Assembly: GCF_014205675.1 (NCBI RefSeq)
Contig: NZ_JACIIX010000008.1
Coordinates: forward strand, 146,433 to 210,432
Origin: Novispirillum itersonii
Lineage (GTDB): Bacteria > Pseudomonadota > Alphaproteobacteria > Rhodospirillales > Rhodospirillaceae
Length of the DNA: 64,000 nucleotides
Reading direction: 5' to 3'
Shown here: piece by piece, positions 36,340 to 46,115 of the stretch
Layout: every line of letters starts with the position of its first letter
How positions within the stretch are numbered: the first letter of the stretch is position 1
The notes under the pieces: model-generated
The model's input: the letters and a program-made list of their open reading frames with translations, nothing else
Database searches by the model: none
Told to the model about the DNA's origin: nothing
Made by a program: the position numbers and the translations under genes

Positions 36340-37512
36340 ATGACTCTGTCCGATCTCCTCATCACTGACACCGATGCCCTGAAGGCCTTCTGCGACCGGC
36401 AGAAGGGGGTACCGTTCGTCACCGTCGATACCGAATTTCTGCGCGAAAAAACGTTCTGGCCGCAGGTATGCCTGATCCAGATCGGCGGCCCGAAGGAAGC
36501 GGTGTGTATTGACCCACTGGCAGAAGGGTTGGATATGACCCCTCTGTACGGTCTGATGCGCGACCGCTCGGTGTTGAAAGTCTTCCACGCCGCCCGGCAG
36601 GATCTGGAAATCTTCCATAACCTGATGGGAGAGATCCCGGCCCCGCTGTTTGATACGCAGGTGGCGGCGATGGTCTGCGGATTCGGCGATTCGGTCGGCT
36701 ATGAAACGCTGGTCAACAAGCTGGCCAAAGCCCACATCGACAAATCGATGCGCTTCACCGACTGGGCCCGCCGGCCGCTGAGTGATCAGCAGGTGCGCTA
36801 TGCCCTGTCGGACGTCACCCATCTGCGGGTGGTGTATGAAAAGCTGGCCCGCCGTCTGGAAAGCACCTCCCGGGCGGAATGGCTCCAGGAAGAGATGGCT
36901 TTTCTGACTGATACCGCCAACTACCGGGTTGATCCGCTGGAGGCCTGGCGGCGGATCAAGACCCGGACCAAGACTCCGCGCTTCCTTGGCATCGTCAAGG
37001 CGCTGGCGGAGTGGCGTGAGGTCGAGGCCCAGACCCGGGATATTCCGCGGCAGCGGATGCTGCGTGATGAGACCCTGCTGGAAATTGCCGCGCATGCGCC
37101 GACCACGGCGGATCAGCTGGAACGGACCCGTGGGTTCTCCAAGGGGCAGGCCGAAGGCCGGATGGGCGCGGCGATTCTCGATGCTGTGGCCCGTGGCAAG
37201 CTGATGCCGATGGAAGATCTGCCGGACCCGCCTGACCGCAAAGAGATCCCGCCGGGTGTCGGCCCGATCTGCGATCTGCTGAAGGTCCTGCTGAAAATGC
37301 GCTGCGAAGAGCACGATGTGGCGCAGAAGCTGGTGGCCTCCAGTGAGGATCTGGAAGCGATCGCCATGGACGATGACGCCGATGTGATGGCGATGAAGGG
37401 CTGGCGGCGCGAAATTTTCGGCGATGACGCCATTGCCCTGAAGCATGGCCGTCTGGCTCTCTGCCTGTCCAAGGACGGCAAGCGGGTTGAGGCGGTGGAG
37501 ATCGAGGACTGA
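36340..37512 (+). CDS. rnd: ribonuclease D
   Basis: A 3'-5' exoribonuclease for tRNA and stable RNA 3'-end processing; 390 residues, normal for RNase D. The DEDD exonuclease domain comes first: Exo I 'FVTVDTEFLRE' (about 26-36), Exo II 'KVFHAARQDLEIF' and Exo III with Tyr and Asp in 'VRYALSDVTHL'. An HRDC domain ('LAEWREVEAQTRDIPRQRML' onward) and a C-terminal helical domain follow. The start is fixed by family length; no ribosome site precedes it, but a promoter ends 6 bp upstream. A perfect 22-bp hairpin terminates the gene. Confidence 0.95.
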   Translation: MTLSDLLITDTDALKAFCDRQKGVPFVTVDTEFLREKTFWPQVCLIQIGGPKEAVCIDPLAEGLDMTPLYGLMRDRSVLKVFHAARQDLEIFHNLMGEIPAPLFDTQVAAMVCGFGDSVGYETLVNKLAKAHIDKSMRFTDWARRPLSDQQVRYALSDVTHLRVVYEKLARRLESTSRAEWLQEEMAFLTDTANYRVDPLEAWRRIKTRTKTPRFLGIVKALAEWREVEAQTRDIPRQRMLRDETLLEIAAHAPTTADQLERTRGFSKGQAEGRMGAAILDAVARGKLMPMEDLPDPPDRKEIPPGVGPICDLLKVLLKMRCEEHDVAQKLVASSEDLEAIAMDDDADVMAMKGWRREIFGDDAIALKHGRLALCLSKDGKRVEAVEIED

Positions 37513-37536
37513 GCCGTTTGCTCTGAGACTGTGGTC

Positions 37537-37587
37537 CCAAAACAATCGGGCCGCTCCCACAGGAAGGGAGCGGCCCGATTGTTTTGG
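37537..37587. terminator. bidirectional terminator between rnd and ppx
   Basis: A perfect 22-bp stem (37537-37558 with 37566-37587) and 7-nt loop. The outer arms are CCAAAACAAT and ATTGTTTTGG, so both convergent genes get a T-rich side. The longest perfect hairpin seen in the window. Confidence 0.88.
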
Positions 37588-37665
37588 TATCTTCAGGGCT
37601 GCTTCCGGGCGCGGGTCGAGGCTGTGACCTGCGCACCGGAAGGACCTGCCCGGGTGGGGCGGCGG

Positions 37666-39153
37666 TCACACCGTGATGATCTTCGGGGTCAGTCCCAGCT
37701 CCGCCGCCAGCCGCTCAAAGCGCTTGCTGAACAGCTCCGGGTAATAAATCGGATCTCCGGCGGGCAGGCCGAGCATCAGGGTGGTCTCCCCACGCTCCAG
37801 CCGGGTGCGGGCCAGCAGGCCGGGCGCGCCGCCGCTGATGGTGTGGCCAAGGCGCAGGGCCGCGCCGATGGTGCGCACCCGGCGGGTGCGGTCCGGGGTC
37901 AGCAGGGCCGCCGCTTTGGTCACTAAGGGCAGGTCTTCCTCGGCACTGTAGCGGTGGTAGACCGCCAGAGCCAGACCGGCCCGGTCGGTGTGGCTGAGAC
38001 CCATGAACGGCAGCCGCAGCACCTTCAGGAATGCCTGCTCGGCCCGGTAATCCGGGTGCTCATCCCAGAAGATATCGCCCAGCAGGCAGGCGGCGCTGCG
38101 CAGGCGGGCAAGGTGCGGGGTTTCATCCGGGAACAGCGGGCTCATCCATTCCATCAGTTCCCGCCCGTGCTCGGGGAAGCGCCCGGCGGCGCGGGCCCAT
38201 TCGGTGGCGGCGGACAGCAGCGGATCGCCGTCCCGCATGGTGTCGGGCAGCGACAGATAAAACTGGCCTTCCCGCATCCCGTAAACGGAGAACACCAGAG
38301 ACTCCGGCTGGGCTTTCCGCAGCAGCACTTCCAGAAGCTGGGCGGCCAGCGGCAGCTGTGGCGCGCGGCGGCGGGAGACGCCTTTCATCTTTTCCAGACT
38401 GCGCGCCGGCTGGCGGCTGATCTGGCCGATCAGCTTCAGGGCCTGCGCATAGGGCAGGGTGAAGTTGTCCAGCACATGAATCGGGTAATCAAGCTGGGCG
38501 ATGATCGCCTGTGCCAGAGTGCGCCACGACCCACCGACGGCATACAGGTGCCGCCCTTTGGCTTCCGGCAGGAAGTCGACCGATTTCAGGCGGTCTTCCA
38601 TCATGTCCTGCGCCCGCTGGCGCAGGCCGTGGGAATTTTCCTGAAGGCGGAGCACCCCCAGCGGAACAGTGGTGAAGCGGCCGATGTTCATGCCGGAGAC
38701 CATCACCAGCTCCAGCGAGCCGCCGCCGAGGTCGCAGACAATACCGTCGGCATCCGGCATCGAACACAGCACGCCAAAAGCGGCGCGGCGGGCTTCTTCC
38801 TCACCGGTCAGCAGATCAATGCGGATTCCGCTGCGGCGTTCCACTTCCTGAAGGAAAGCCGGGCCGTCCTCGGCATCGCGGCAGGCGGCGGTGGCCAGCA
38901 CATCCAGCCGTTCCACCTTCATGGCGCGGGCCAGATGAACGAAACGTTCAATGGCGGCCAGCGCCATCGGGACCCCGTCGGGGTTCAGGCGTCCGGTGCT
39001 TTCCAGCCCGGCCCCCAGCGCACAGGTGGCTTTCTCGTTGAACAGGGCCAGCGGAGTCCGGTGCAGGCCGTCATAGACCACGAGGCGGACGGTATTGGAC
39101 CCGATGTCGAGAACGCCAATGGGTTTGCGGTGGTTGGGGGAAACGAGGGTCAT
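37666..39153 (-). CDS. ppx: exopolyphosphatase (Ppx/GppA family)
   Basis: Degrades polyphosphate, and possibly pppGpp, from the chain end. It has 495 residues, the two-lobed ASKHA fold plus a C-terminal HD-like helical domain. Phosphate-binding motifs: 'GVLDIGSNTVRLVVYDG' (about 13-29), 'CDLGGGSLELVMV' (P-loop 2) and the 'TGEEEARRAAFG' segment with the catalytic glutamate. 'AVGGSWRTLAQ' is a further family motif. It lies 161 bp downstream of ppk1 on the same strand, the common ppk-ppx arrangement, so polyphosphate synthesis and breakdown are probably coexpressed. Confidence 0.93.
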   Translation of the reverse strand: MTLVSPNHRKPIGVLDIGSNTVRLVVYDGLHRTPLALFNEKATCALGAGLESTGRLNPDGVPMALAAIERFVHLARAMKVERLDVLATAACRDAEDGPAFLQEVERRSGIRIDLLTGEEEARRAAFGVLCSMPDADGIVCDLGGGSLELVMVSGMNIGRFTTVPLGVLRLQENSHGLRQRAQDMMEDRLKSVDFLPEAKGRHLYAVGGSWRTLAQAIIAQLDYPIHVLDNFTLPYAQALKLIGQISRQPARSLEKMKGVSRRRAPQLPLAAQLLEVLLRKAQPESLVFSVYGMREGQFYLSLPDTMRDGDPLLSAATEWARAAGRFPEHGRELMEWMSPLFPDETPHLARLRSAACLLGDIFWDEHPDYRAEQAFLKVLRLPFMGLSHTDRAGLALAVYHRYSAEEDLPLVTKAAALLTPDRTRRVRTIGAALRLGHTISGGAPGLLARTRLERGETTLMLGLPAGDPIYYPELFSKRFERLAAELGLTPKIITV

Positions 39154-39314
39154 GCCGAGGGAAAACTCCGGCTGTCAGCAACAGAAAGCGAATGAGGCAA
39201 AAGTCTTAGCAGATTTTGCCCCGCCCCCGCCAGCAGAAGCCGACCGGGGTTGGAATCACTGTGAAAAGTCTGCGGACGGTCCGGTTTCCGGCTCCGTCCG
39301 CAGGGGTGTTCCGG

Positions 39315-41639
39315 TCAGTCGCGCAGGTAGGCCAGTTTCGGCACCTTCTTTATCTGATGCTGGAGGGCGCTGCCCCGGCCCGACAGCGACGGATTGGTCA
39401 TGAAGTAGACGTGGGCGGAAAAGGCGCGGTCGTCACATTCAACCCGTCTGAAGGTGCCATCGGGTTGCAGGTACCAGCTCTGCGCTTCGTCCTTCAGGTT
39501 GGCGACCATGATCTGGTCCAGAACCTGCGCATGCACGGTCGGGTTTTCGATCGGCACCAGATGCTCCACCCGGTGAATCAGGTTGCGCGGCATCCAGTCG
39601 GCGGAGGACATGTAGATCTTGGCCTGACGTCCCGGCAGCTTGCCACCGTTGCCGAACACGATAATGCGGGAATGTTCAAGGAAGCGGCCGATCATCGATT
39701 TGACGCGGATGTTCTCGCTCAGGCCCGGCACCCCCGGGCGCAGGCAGCAGATGCCCCGGATCACCAGATCCACCTGTACCCCGGCACAGGAGGCGACATA
39801 CAGCTTGTCGATCACCACCTCATCGACCAGCGAATTCATCTTCGCCCAGATTGCCGCCGGTTTCCCGGCCTTGGCGTTGGCGATTTCGTCGTCAATCAGG
39901 CCGAGCAGGCGGTCGCGCAGGCCGAGCGGGGCAATCGCCAGTTTGTCCATGTGTTCCGGCTTGGCATAACCGGTCATGAAGTTGAAGGCCTTCAGCGCAT
40001 CCAGACACAGCTGGCGGTCGGCCGAGAAGAAGCTGAGATCGGTGTAGATCTTGGCGGTGATCGGGTGGTAGTTGCCGGTGCCAAAGTGGACATAAGAGCG
40101 CAGCTCCGCCCCTTCCCGCCGGGTAACGAGGCTGATTTTGGCATGGGTTTTCAGGTCGATGAAGCCATAGACCACGTTAACCCCGGCGCGTTCCAGATCG
40201 CGGGCCCACTGAATGTTGGCCTCTTCGTCAAAGCGGGCCTTCAGTTCCACCATGGCGGTGACGGATTTGCCGTTTTCCGCCGCCTCGATCAGGGCGGCGA
40301 CGATCGGGCTGCCCTTGGAGGTGCGGTACAGGGTCTGCTTGATTGACATCACCTGCGGGTCGCGGGCGGCCTGCCGCAGGAACTGCACCACCACGTCGAA
40401 GGATTCGTAGGGGTGATGGACGATGATATCCTTCTGACGGATCGCGGCGAAGCAGTCGCCGCCGAAATCGCGGATCCGTTCCGGGAAGCGGATATTGAAC
40501 GGCACGAACTGAAGATCCGGGCGTTCGTCGGTGATCAGCTTGCGGGTGTCGGCCATGCCGATCAGCCCTTCGATGCGGAACACGTCTTCCGGGGCGACAT
40601 GCATTTCATCGCAGATGATCTTGAACAGGTCATCGGGCATGTCGGCATTCAGGGTCAGGCGGATGCAGTGGCCACGGCGGCGGCGCTTCAGCGCGCTTTC
40701 AAACGACTGCACCAGATCCTGCGCCTCTTCGTCGATTTCCATTTCGGAATCGCGGATGACGCGGAAATGACCGGTCTTGACCACATCAAAGCCGGGGAAC
40801 AGGTGGTCAAGGAACAGCTTGACGCATTCTTCCAGCTGGAGGAAGCGCAGGTCATCGCCCGGCAGGCGGATGAAGCGGTCCAGCCCCGGCGGCAGCGGCA
40901 CCAGCGCCTGCAACAGTTCCTGATCGGTGCGGCGGGTCAGGTGCAGGATCAGCGCATGGGCCAGATTGGGAATGAAGGGGAACGGGTGGGCCGGGTCAAT
41001 CGCCAGCGGGGTCAGCACCGGGAAGATCAGGTCCATGAAATGGCGTTCCAGCCATGCCTTATCCTGATCGGTCAGCTGGCTGACGGCGACGACGTGGATG
41101 CCGTTGGCATCCAGTTCCTTGCACAGCTCGTTCCAGACCCGGCTCTGATGTTCAATCAGGTTACGGGCCTGTTTGTTGATGGCGTCCAGCTGCTGGGCCG
41201 GGGTCAGGCCGTCATGGCTGCGGCTGGTTACCCCGGCATGGACCTGCCCCTTCAGCCCGGCGACGCGCACCATGTAGAATTCGTCGAGGTTGGAGGCCGA
41301 GATTGACAGAAAACGCAGCCGTTCCAGCAGCGGGTGGCGGCGGTTTTCCGACTCTTCCAGCACGCGGGTGTTGAACGCCAGCCATGACTGTTCCCGGTTG
41401 ATGAAGCGTTCCGGGCTGGTCGCGGTGATCGGCTGGGCGGCGGAGGGGGCGGCAACGGTCATGTCGGCATCCTGCTGAGTCGTGGGTGCGGAAAGAGATT
41501 CGCCGGTGACAGCCTTCGCGGTCCCGGGGGCGGCACCGGCCTTGGTCCGGGCGGCGGCGCGCCCGGAGTGGGTCCGGGACCGGGGCCCGGGCTTGGTGCC
41601 GGACTGCCGGGGGGATCGGGTCGAAGGGGTGTCGGTCAT
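39315..41639 (-). CDS. ppk1: polyphosphate kinase 1
   Basis: Makes inorganic polyphosphate from ATP, reversibly. The conserved enzyme starts at '[17 protein letters not shown]' and ends with the usual C2 domain. '[13 protein letters not shown]' contains the histidine corresponding to the autophosphorylated residue, and '[10 protein letters not shown]' the second conserved histidine 19-20 residues later. With the ATG at 41637-41639 (GGAGCAGG upstream) the 774-residue protein carries an approximately 78-residue Pro/Ala/Arg/Thr-rich leader, probably disordered. An internal ATG at residue 60 also has an AGGA site, so the leader may be shorter in vivo. Upstream of ppx. Confidence 0.94.
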   Translation of the reverse strand: MTDTPSTRSPRQSGTKPGPRSRTHSGRAAARTKAGAAPGTAKAVTGESLSAPTTQQDADMTVAAPSAAQPITATSPERFINREQSWLAFNTRVLEESENRRHPLLERLRFLSISASNLDEFYMVRVAGLKGQVHAGVTSRSHDGLTPAQQLDAINKQARNLIEHQSRVWNELCKELDANGIHVVAVSQLTDQDKAWLERHFMDLIFPVLTPLAIDPAHPFPFIPNLAHALILHLTRRTDQELLQALVPLPPGLDRFIRLPGDDLRFLQLEECVKLFLDHLFPGFDVVKTGHFRVIRDSEMEIDEEAQDLVQSFESALKRRRRGHCIRLTLNADMPDDLFKIICDEMHVAPEDVFRIEGLIGMADTRKLITDERPDLQFVPFNIRFPERIRDFGGDCFAAIRQKDIIVHHPYESFDVVVQFLRQAARDPQVMSIKQTLYRTSKGSPIVAALIEAAENGKSVTAMVELKARFDEEANIQWARDLERAGVNVVYGFIDLKTHAKISLVTRREGAELRSYVHFGTGNYHPITAKIYTDLSFFSADRQLCLDALKAFNFMTGYAKPEHMDKLAIAPLGLRDRLLGLIDDEIANAKAGKPAAIWAKMNSLVDEVVIDKLYVASCAGVQVDLVIRGICCLRPGVPGLSENIRVKSMIGRFLEHSRIIVFGNGGKLPGRQAKIYMSSADWMPRNLIHRVEHLVPIENPTVHAQVLDQIMVANLKDEAQSWYLQPDGTFRRVECDDRAFSAHVYFMTNPSLSGRGSALQHQIKKVPKLAYLRD

Positions 41640-41868
41640 TGAACCTGCTCCGCGTAAGAGGTGATGCCGCAAACCACGGTCGGGAAATCATGAAATTTCC
41701 GTGTCAGTTCAACGCGGGGTCGCACCGGCACGGCTCTATCAATAAACTACGCCTGCCCCGGCCCGTCCACAGGGAACACTTACGGCGGGCAGGGGAATTC
41801 ATTCCACCGGTCCCGCCATCCGGGTGCGGACCAACAGTTTTATGCCGCCAGCGCAGGAGCCCGGCCCG

Positions 41869-42384
41869 ATGAAGCAGCTGTATCTGATGCGTCATGCCAA
41901 ATCTGAATGGGATGATCCGGAGCTGGATGACCATGACCGTCCGCTGTCGGTCCGGGGGGAGCGGGCGGCGCCGCTGATGGCCGATCACCTGAAAGGGCGC
42001 GCAGTCCAGCCGGGGCTGATTCTCTGCTCCACCGCCCGCCGCACCCGCGACACCCTCGGGTTTCTGGCCCCGGTGCTGGATGGGGTGCCGGTGCTGTTTG
42101 AACGGCAGGTCTATACCTTCAATCCCGATAGCCTGTTTGACCGGTTGCGCCTGCTGGATGATGGCCTGAAGACCGTGCTGGTGGTCGGTCATAATCCGGC
42201 CCTACAGGATCTGATCCTGATGCTGACGGAAGGGCAGGCGGTGACGGCGGCGCGGAAGGCGCTGGAGGATAAGTTCCCGACAGCGGCCTATGCCGAGCTG
42301 GATCTGGATATCGGAAGCTGGCGGGATCTGGCGACCGGCTGCGGGCGTCTGGCCCACTTCATGCGGCCGCGTGATCTGGCGTAA
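41869..42384 (+). CDS. SixA-like histidine phosphatase
   Basis: A 171-residue member of the histidine phosphatase (phosphoglycerate-mutase-like) superfamily. N-terminal 'LYLMRHAKSEWDDPEL' carries the RHG-type catalytic His (here RHA, as in SixA), 'CSTARRTRDTLGFL' the second arginine, and 'VLVVGHNPALQDLIL' the second catalytic His. SixA removes phosphate from phosphohistidine domains of signalling or PTS proteins; the partner here is unknown. I used the ATG at 41869 with GGAG upstream. It is divergent from ppk1 and stands alone before a terminator. Confidence 0.88.
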   Translation: MKQLYLMRHAKSEWDDPELDDHDRPLSVRGERAAPLMADHLKGRAVQPGLILCSTARRTRDTLGFLAPVLDGVPVLFERQVYTFNPDSLFDRLRLLDDGLKTVLVVGHNPALQDLILMLTEGQAVTAARKALEDKFPTAAYAELDLDIGSWRDLATGCGRLAHFMRPRDLA

Positions 42385-42417
42385 GCAGGTAAGCCAAAAC
42401 AGGCAAAATCACAAAAG

Positions 42418-42449
42418 AAAGAGGGGGACAGCGCACCGTCCCCCTCTTT
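42418..42449. terminator. bidirectional terminator between sixA-like gene and sppA
   Basis: AAAGAGGGGGAC (42418-42429) pairs with its complement at 42438-42449 (8-nt loop). It lies between convergent genes with short A/T tracts on each side. Confidence 0.83.
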
Positions 42450-42478
42450 CTGCTGTCTGATGAAGCAGGTGGTTTCCG

Positions 42479-44269
42479 TCAGTGGCGGGGCGCGGTGCCC
42501 ACACCCGGCAGGCCGGTGGCCAGTACGGTGTTGCCACGCGGATCAATGGCGGTGCTGACCTGTTCCGCCAGACCGAGCACGGGGCCGAGCACGGCTTGCA
42601 GCCGGGACAGGGACGAGAACAGGCCCGGCAGCTTGCTGCCCAGCAGGGCCTGTAGCACGGCTTCAAGGCCATGCGGCGGGGCCGGATATGGCACCAGCGA
42701 CACGTCGGCGTCGTCGGCGATTCCGGCTTCACTGCGGGCGATCCGCACGGCGGTGGAGAAATCGCCGAGCTCATCGACCAGCCCGATCGCCTTGGCATCC
42801 GCCCCGGTCCAGATCCGGCCCCGGGCGACCTGATCCATCTGGGCGGCGGTCAGCCCCCGGTTGGCGGCGGCCTTGCCGCTGAAGTCGGCATAAATCGAGT
42901 CCAGCATGCGGTCAAACCACTGGCGTTCTGCCGGGGTGAAGGGACGGTTGGGGCTCCACAGGGTGGCGTTGGGGCTGGTCTGCACCGTATCCCAGCGGAT
43001 GCCCAGCTTCGCCCACAGGTCGGTCAACACCGGTTTTCCGGCGAAGACGCCGATGGAGCCGGTGATGGTGCCCGGCTGGGCAACAATCTTCCGGGCTGGC
43101 ATGGCAATGAAATACCCGCCGGAGGCGGCAACGTCGCCAAGGGTGGCAATCACCGGCAGGCGCTTGTCTCGGGCGCGCATCAGCTCGCGCCAGATGCCGT
43201 CGGCGGCGATGTAATCCCCGCCGGGGCTGTTGATCCGCAGCACGATGGCCTTGACCTTGGGGTCATCAATGGCATTGCGGATCGCTTCGGCGGTGGTGTC
43301 GGACCCGATGGAGGAATACAGGCCGCTGCCGTCCACTTCGCTGGTGCCCCGGTGGACATTGCCCTGAGCCTCGATCACGGCAATGACGGTGCCATGCGGC
43401 TCGCCGGGTTCCGGCAGGCTGGCGGCGTAATCGTCCAGCCGGAAATGCGACCGGGTGCCGGTGGCGTCCTCGACCGCGGTCATCAGCTCGTCCCAGTATC
43501 CGGTGGCATCAACCAGACCGGCGGTTTTTGCCTCGGCGGCAAACATCGGCGGGTGTTGCATCAGGCTGTTGACCTTAGCCTTGTCGATCCTGCGGTCGGC
43601 GGCGACGGTCTCGATCACCTGCATCTGCCACGACTGGAACAGCCGGTCGTAGGAAGCCCGCTGCGGCGCACTCATGTCGTCGCGGATCAGGCTGTCCATG
43701 GCATTCTTGTATTCCCAGCGCTGCCCGAACTCGGCGGTGATGCCAAGGTCGGTCAGGGCCTTGTGGGCAAACGGAACCTCGGCCTGAAACCCGTTCAGGC
43801 CGAGCATGCCGGAGGGTTGCAGCCAGATTTTCTCAAAGGCCGAGGCAAGGTAATACGTGGCCGGGCTGCCGCCCATGTCGCCGAGGGAATCGGCGAAGGC
43901 ATAGGTCGGCTTTCCGGCGGCCCGCAGGCGGGCAATGGCAGCCCGCAGTTCCTGCGCCTGCGCCATCGGCCGGTCATCGGAGCCAAAACGCCCGATCACC
44001 GCCTTGATGCTGTCATCCTCTGCCGCGGCATCCAGGGCGTCAATCACGCCGCGCAGGGTCGGCTGCGCCGGAAACAGGCCGCCGCCGTTGCCATGCCCGC
44101 CATCCCGGAACGGGGTGGTGAAGTCCACCACCAGAACGGTGGCGTCCGGCACATCGGGGTGTGACGGTCCGAAGGAGGACACGGCCTTCCACGCCACCAC
44201 CGCCCCGGTCAGGGCCAGTGCGCCGAGGACGGCGAGAAAGGCGAGAAGGATTTTGCCAAACAGGCGCAT
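42479..44269 (-). CDS. sppA: signal peptide peptidase SppA, 67-kDa type
   Basis: A membrane-anchored serine protease of family S49 that degrades cleaved signal peptides in the periplasm. The 596 residues have one N-terminal membrane helix (about 3-28) and two tandem S49 domains. The catalytic lysine should lie in the first domain at 'RWEYKNAMDSL', and the serine nucleophile in the second at 'DVAASGGYFIAM'. 'NSPGGDYIAADGIW' and 'TGSIGVFAGKP' are also signature segments. I used the ATG at 44267-44269, immediately before the membrane helix. The rhodanese gene lies 49 bp upstream on the same strand. Confidence 0.94.
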   Translation of the reverse strand: MRLFGKILLAFLAVLGALALTGAVVAWKAVSSFGPSHPDVPDATVLVVDFTTPFRDGGHGNGGGLFPAQPTLRGVIDALDAAAEDDSIKAVIGRFGSDDRPMAQAQELRAAIARLRAAGKPTYAFADSLGDMGGSPATYYLASAFEKIWLQPSGMLGLNGFQAEVPFAHKALTDLGITAEFGQRWEYKNAMDSLIRDDMSAPQRASYDRLFQSWQMQVIETVAADRRIDKAKVNSLMQHPPMFAAEAKTAGLVDATGYWDELMTAVEDATGTRSHFRLDDYAASLPEPGEPHGTVIAVIEAQGNVHRGTSEVDGSGLYSSIGSDTTAEAIRNAIDDPKVKAIVLRINSPGGDYIAADGIWRELMRARDKRLPVIATLGDVAASGGYFIAMPARKIVAQPGTITGSIGVFAGKPVLTDLWAKLGIRWDTVQTSPNATLWSPNRPFTPAERQWFDRMLDSIYADFSGKAAANRGLTAAQMDQVARGRIWTGADAKAIGLVDELGDFSTAVRIARSEAGIADDADVSLVPYPAPPHGLEAVLQALLGSKLPGLFSSLSRLQAVLGPVLGLAEQVSTAIDPRGNTVLATGLPGVGTAPRH

Positions 44270-44318
44270 AACAAAGCGTCTCCGCTGTGCGGTCAGAGAG
44301 GGCGTACACCGAAAGGGA

Positions 44319-44645
44319 TCAGCGGACGACCGGATACCCGGCATCAACCCACGCCAGAATTCCTCCGGCCAGATTGACGCCGGTCAGGATGCCATCATTG
44401 GCCAGATGCGAGGCAACGGTCATCGACCGCTTGCCGGAGCGGCACATGAACACCACGGTCGCCTGCGGGTCTTCCGGCAGGGCGGTGACGTCAAACGCCG
44501 ACATCGGGTTCAGCACCGCTTCGGCGACATGGCCCTGATCCCACTCGTTCTGTTCCCGCACATCAATCAGGTGCAGGGCTTTTCCGTCAGCCAGCCACTG
44601 GTGAAGCTGGTCAACACTGATTTCTTCGACGGGCAGAAGGGACAT
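44319..44645 (-). CDS. rhodanese-like domain protein
   Basis: A 108-residue single-domain sulfurtransferase-type protein. 'HLIDVREQNEWDQGHV' is the start of the rhodanese fold, and the active-site loop 'CRSGKRS' carries the catalytic cysteine near residue 70. Small GlpE/PspE-like proteins transfer sulfane sulfur to cyanide or thiols; the physiological acceptor is unknown. I used the ATG at 44643-44645, with AAAGG upstream; the longer frame upstream is unlikely to be translated. Probably cotranscribed with sppA. Confidence 0.9.
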   Translation of the reverse strand: MSLLPVEEISVDQLHQWLADGKALHLIDVREQNEWDQGHVAEAVLNPMSAFDVTALPEDPQATVVFMCRSGKRSMTVASHLANDGILTGVNLAGGILAWVDAGYPVVR

Positions 44646-44978
44646 GGCGGCACCTTTTGGCGGCTGTGGCGGGGGGTGGGGCTGCCACCCCGGACAGGGT
44701 TCCCTTGACTGATAAGGGGAGGCGGCATGGGGTGCAAGCGCCTTCCCGCATCGCAGCGCGTTTTCCTGCGGATTTCCGGCGGGGGAACCCCGGTCCGCCG
44801 GTCCCGCCCAGTGTGCCGGGTCTGTCATGATTCTGCCATAAGCATGTGGTTGTCACAGGATGGGTGTTCAGGGGCAAAAAGGCGCTGTATATGAGGACGG
44901 CGCACCCGCTGACCCCGGCGGGGATGTGGCGGCCTTCCGGGCTGCCGACGGTGTTCTGACAGACAGCGGGGAGACGGC
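44646..44978. other. divergent region between the rhodanese gene and corA
   Basis: 333 bp, GC-rich. I see no supported gene, riboswitch fold or notable repeat. It should hold the divergent promoters. I found no M-box-like magnesium riboswitch before corA, but pairing could not be computed. Confidence 0.4.
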
Positions 44979-45962
44979 ATGCTGACGGTTTACGTGCCCG
45001 GTCCGAACGGGTTGTTGCCTTATGCCCCGGTGCCGGGGACTCCGGTGCCGCCGGAGGCCGTGTGGATTGACCTGTTCCAGCCCGCGCTGGCCGAGGTGCA
45101 GCGGGTGGAGCAGGCGCTTGACCTTGCGCTGCCGACCCGCGAGGAAATGCAGGAGATTGAGGTCTCCAGCCGCCTGTATCAGGAAGACGGTGCGCTGTTC
45201 ATGACGGCGGTGGTGCTGTCGCAGTCCGATACCGAACACCCGGAAACCACGGCGGTCACCTTTGTTCTGAAGGGGGACTATCTGGTCACCGTCCGCCATG
45301 CGGAGCCGAAACCGTTCCGGCAGTTCATCGCCCGGGCCAGCCGCCATTCCGCACTGAAGCGCGGCGATCAGGTGCTGAATGGCCTGCTGGAGGCGGTGAT
45401 TGAACGCGCCGCTGATATTCTGGAGCGGGTGACGACCCGGGTTGATGCCCTGTCGATGGAAGTCTTCATGCGCTCCGGCTCGGCCACTTCCGGCAAGGCG
45501 GTGAAAGAGTTCCGTGATTTTCAGGAAATCCTGTCAGAGGTCGGCAAGACCGGCGATGTCGCCTCCCGCGCCCGGGAAAGCCTGATGTCGATCGGTCGCC
45601 TGCTGGCTTTCCTCGGGCAGGGGCTGCCCAAACATTCCAAGGACCCGAAGGCACAGGTCAAGGTGCTGTGGCGCGACGTGCAGAGCCTGTTGGATCACGC
45701 CAATTTCGTTGCCGGGAAGATCACCTTCCTGCTGGATGCGACGCTGGGCATGGTCAACATTGAACAGAACGCCATCATCAAAATCTTCTCGGTGGTGTCG
45801 GTGGTGTTCCTGCCGCCGACTCTGGTCGCCAGCATGTATGGGATGAACTTCAAGATTATCCCGGAACTGGAATGGACCTTCGGCTATCCGTGGGCCCTGT
45901 GCCTGATGGTGGTGTCGGCGGTGGCACCGTTCCTGTATTTCAAGCGCAAGGGGTGGCTGTAA
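44979..45962 (+). CDS. corA: CorA-family magnesium/divalent cation transporter
   Basis: An inner-membrane channel of 327 residues. The long N-terminal cytoplasmic domain begins 'MLTVYVPGP' and includes 'WIDLFQPALAEVQRVEQAL' and 'LPTREEMQEIEVSSRLY'. Two C-terminal helices follow: TM1 'FSVVSVVFLPPTLVASMYGM', with the YGMNF selectivity motif at its end, and TM2 'YPWALCLMVVSAVAPFLYF'. The basic tail 'KRKGWL' is typical. CorA channels import Mg2+ and often Co2+ or Ni2+. Single gene upstream of glmM. Confidence 0.94.
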   Translation: MLTVYVPGPNGLLPYAPVPGTPVPPEAVWIDLFQPALAEVQRVEQALDLALPTREEMQEIEVSSRLYQEDGALFMTAVVLSQSDTEHPETTAVTFVLKGDYLVTVRHAEPKPFRQFIARASRHSALKRGDQVLNGLLEAVIERAADILERVTTRVDALSMEVFMRSGSATSGKAVKEFRDFQEILSEVGKTGDVASRARESLMSIGRLLAFLGQGLPKHSKDPKAQVKVLWRDVQSLLDHANFVAGKITFLLDATLGMVNIEQNAIIKIFSVVSVVFLPPTLVASMYGMNFKIIPELEWTFGYPWALCLMVVSAVAPFLYFKRKGWL

Positions 45963-46115
45963 CGGCGGCACCAGCGGCGGAACCGGGTCGGATTTTTCTG
46001 TCCCGTCCGCCGGGGCGTCTCTGCTATTGTCCGCGCCCTGAGGGTGCCGGGAGAGCAGTATGACGCTGGCACCGGGGTTTTACAGATTACAGAGCAGTAC
46101 GGAGTTTTCCCGAGC

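Noticed and set aside
44646..44978. A magnesium riboswitch before corA.
   Set aside because: No recognisable conserved core or terminator/anti-terminator pair; evidence too weak to report as a feature.
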